Below are positions 31,556 to 32,718 of a stretch of DNA of 32,718 nt, in pieces. Source of the stretch: JAZNQN01 sp045590195 (lineage in GTDB: Bacteria; Bacillota; Clostridia; UMGS1883; UMGS1540); contig JAZNQN010000024.1 of the NCBI GenBank assembly GCA_045590195.1, positions 1-32,718 on the forward strand, given 5' to 3'. The first letter of the stretch is position 1. Each line of letters opens with the position of its first letter. The notes under the pieces were generated by a model. That model was not told the DNA's origin. It saw only the letters and a program-made list of their open reading frames with translations, and ran no database searches. The translations under genes were made by a program, and so were the position numbers.

Positions 31556-32560
31556 ATGAAAATCAGCCCTAAAAGTTATTTTGCGGCAGCGGCAGTTTTC
31601 TTGCAAGGCTCTGCATTGCTTTTGAATATTCTGCTTCAGGATTTGCGCCACGAGGCATGGATTGCATTTCTGGTTGCGGCGGTAATTTCTGTTTTTCTTC
31701 TATATTATATGGGGAATGAAGATATTTACACTCTGGCAAGCAAAAAGCTGGGAAACCGATTTGGAAAAATTCTTTCAATAGTATATGCGGTATATTTTCT
31801 TCTGGCGGCATCTTATAATATAAATCTTTTGTCATCTTTTGTTTCAGGCTATGTTTTGAGGGAAACGCCAAGGGCGGCTTTTGCAATTTTGTTTACAGTT
31901 TTGTGTATTTACGGGGCAAAAAATGGATATGATAATTTGCTGAGGCTTTCGTTTGTTTTTTTCGCAGTGGCATTGGTTTCAAATACAATAAATGTTTTTC
32001 TTCTGCGTGATAAATTTAATTTTACTAATTTTTTGCCGCTTTCGGGCATGGGTTTTAAAGGCACCATAACGGCTGCAACATTATTGGTGCTTGATGCAAG
32101 TGTGTTTCTCTGTTTTGCAAGAAGCAGAAAAAATACAGTTTTAGGTTTTATTTCAGGAACAGTATTTTTGTTGGCAACAATTTTGTGCAATATAGGGGTG
32201 CTTGGAAGTGTTATTTCAATATACACATGGCCAACCCACGAAGCACTTCGAATAATAAATTCAGGCAACACTTTGGCAAGGGTAGAAACTTCGTCGGTGT
32301 TTGTAATGGTAGCTATAATGTTTTTTAAAGTTTGTCTTACATTGTGTGCGGGGGCAGAAGGAGTTAAAAAAATAACAAACATAAATAAAAATTATATACC
32401 AACTTTACTTGGCGGAGTAATAATATTTGTGGTTTCACTTTTAATTTTTCAGTCGGGAGCGGAGGCGATGGATTGGTTTAGAAAATACGGCGCATATATA
32501 ATTTTGCCGCTGGGAGCAGTAATTCCGGGCGTTTTAAAGGCTATTACAACTAAAAAATAA
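31556..32560 (+). CDS. Spore germination receptor B subunit (GerAB-type permease)
   Basis: A 334-aa membrane protein with about ten helices of the APC amino-acid-permease type. Helix-rich segments include SPKSYFAAAAVFLQGSALLL, SKKLGNRFGKILSIVYAVYFLLAASYN and a late IYTWPTHEALRIINSGNTLARVE. This last is the region corresponding to 'xxPxxxxxrxIsigdfleRiE' of GerB proteins. It is thought to hold the germinant-binding pocket. The gene follows the C subunit by six bases; GGGAGG precedes the ATG. The gene order A-C-B differs from the Bacillus A-B-C order. Confidence 0.92.
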   Translation: MKISPKSYFAAAAVFLQGSALLLNILLQDLRHEAWIAFLVAAVISVFLLYYMGNEDIYTLASKKLGNRFGKILSIVYAVYFLLAASYNINLLSSFVSGYVLRETPRAAFAILFTVLCIYGAKNGYDNLLRLSFVFFAVALVSNTINVFLLRDKFNFTNFLPLSGMGFKGTITAATLLVLDASVFLCFARSRKNTVLGFISGTVFLLATILCNIGVLGSVISIYTWPTHEALRIINSGNTLARVETSSVFVMVAIMFFKVCLTLCAGAEGVKKITNINKNYIPTLLGGVIIFVVSLLIFQSGAEAMDWFRKYGAYIILPLGAVIPGVLKAITTKK

Positions 32561-32587
32561 AAAATTGCATTTTTTTGAAAAAAGTTG

Positions 32588-32616
32588 TTGACAAAAGAGG
32601 AAAGATGTGCTAATAT
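32588..32616 (+). promoter_or_regulatory. First of two tandem rrn-like promoters
   Basis: A perfect TTGACA (32588-32593), a 17-base spacer and TAATAT (32611-32616). The upstream TTTTTTGAAAAAAGTTGTTGACAAAAG is repeated with one change before the second promoter. Confidence 0.78.
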
Positions 32617-32678
32617 AAAGAAGTTGCGTTTGAGAAGCGTTGTTTTGGAAAGTTTTTTAAATTTTTTGAAAAAAGTTC

Positions 32679-32708
32679 TTGACAAAAGCTTTAAAGGCGT
32701 GGTATAAT
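32679..32708 (+). promoter_or_regulatory. Second tandem rrn-like promoter
   Basis: A perfect TTGACA (32679-32684), an 18-base spacer and a perfect TATAAT (32703-32708). It lies 91 bases from the first, sharing the A/T-rich upstream segment. Such a tandem pair commonly drives an rRNA or tRNA operon, which would lie beyond the window. Confidence 0.82.
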
Positions 32709-32718
32709 GAAAATCCAC

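Overview
The window looks like part of the chromosome of a low-GC, spore-forming Clostridia-type Firmicute. The evidence is strong AGGAGG-type ribosome sites, TTGACA/TATAAT promoters, and sporulation or germination genes (spoIIR, a BofA-like gene, a GerA/GerC/GerB operon). Ordinary housekeeping genes (rpsT, hpf, tRNAs) are also present. No species can be named from the sequence alone.

About 1-19.4 kb is accessory DNA made of mobile-element modules. From the left: a TnpX-like large serine recombinase (cut by the window edge) with tnpW; a MobC-like gene without a relaxase; and a cargo block. The cargo is a 638-aa protein with six zinc-ribbon repeats around a Vsr-like nuclease core, a 240-aa helical partner, and on the opposite strand a 1280-aa YobI/KAP-type membrane P-loop NTPase. 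The two cargo transcripts converge on a 0.7-kb non-coding region rich in hairpins, including two diverged ~111-nt copies of one element with covarying terminal stems. Next come a small relaxase plus MobC pair, a zinc-finger amidoligase coupled to a class II glutamine amidotransferase, a Mor-like regulator, small membrane proteins, a resolvase whose C-terminal HTH is cut off by an in-frame TGA, an XRE-type repressor divergent from a DECH helicase, a second large serine recombinase, and a hicA/hicB toxin-antitoxin pair.

From about 19.4 kb the DNA changes to conserved chromosome. Three tRNA genes (Ser-GCT, Ser-TGA, Leu-CAA) lie on the minus strand with recognisable promoters and terminators. They are followed by a BofA-like gene, a DMT-family transporter, rpsT, an AI-2E family transporter, a 26-aa membrane peptide with a structured leader, and spoIIR with a sigma-F-like promoter. 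Divergent from spoIIR is a fused double glycosyltransferase, then hpf, a 288-bp MITE-like element, an ACT-domain/UPF0210 operon, and the germinant receptor operon. Two tandem strong promoters at the right edge look like the start of an rRNA operon lying outside the window.

A 14-bp copy of the tRNA-Ser(GCT) 3' end lies at 5175-5188 in the same orientation as the tRNA. The segment 5.2-19.47 kb may therefore once have been a tRNA-targeted island, although no tyrosine integrase remains.
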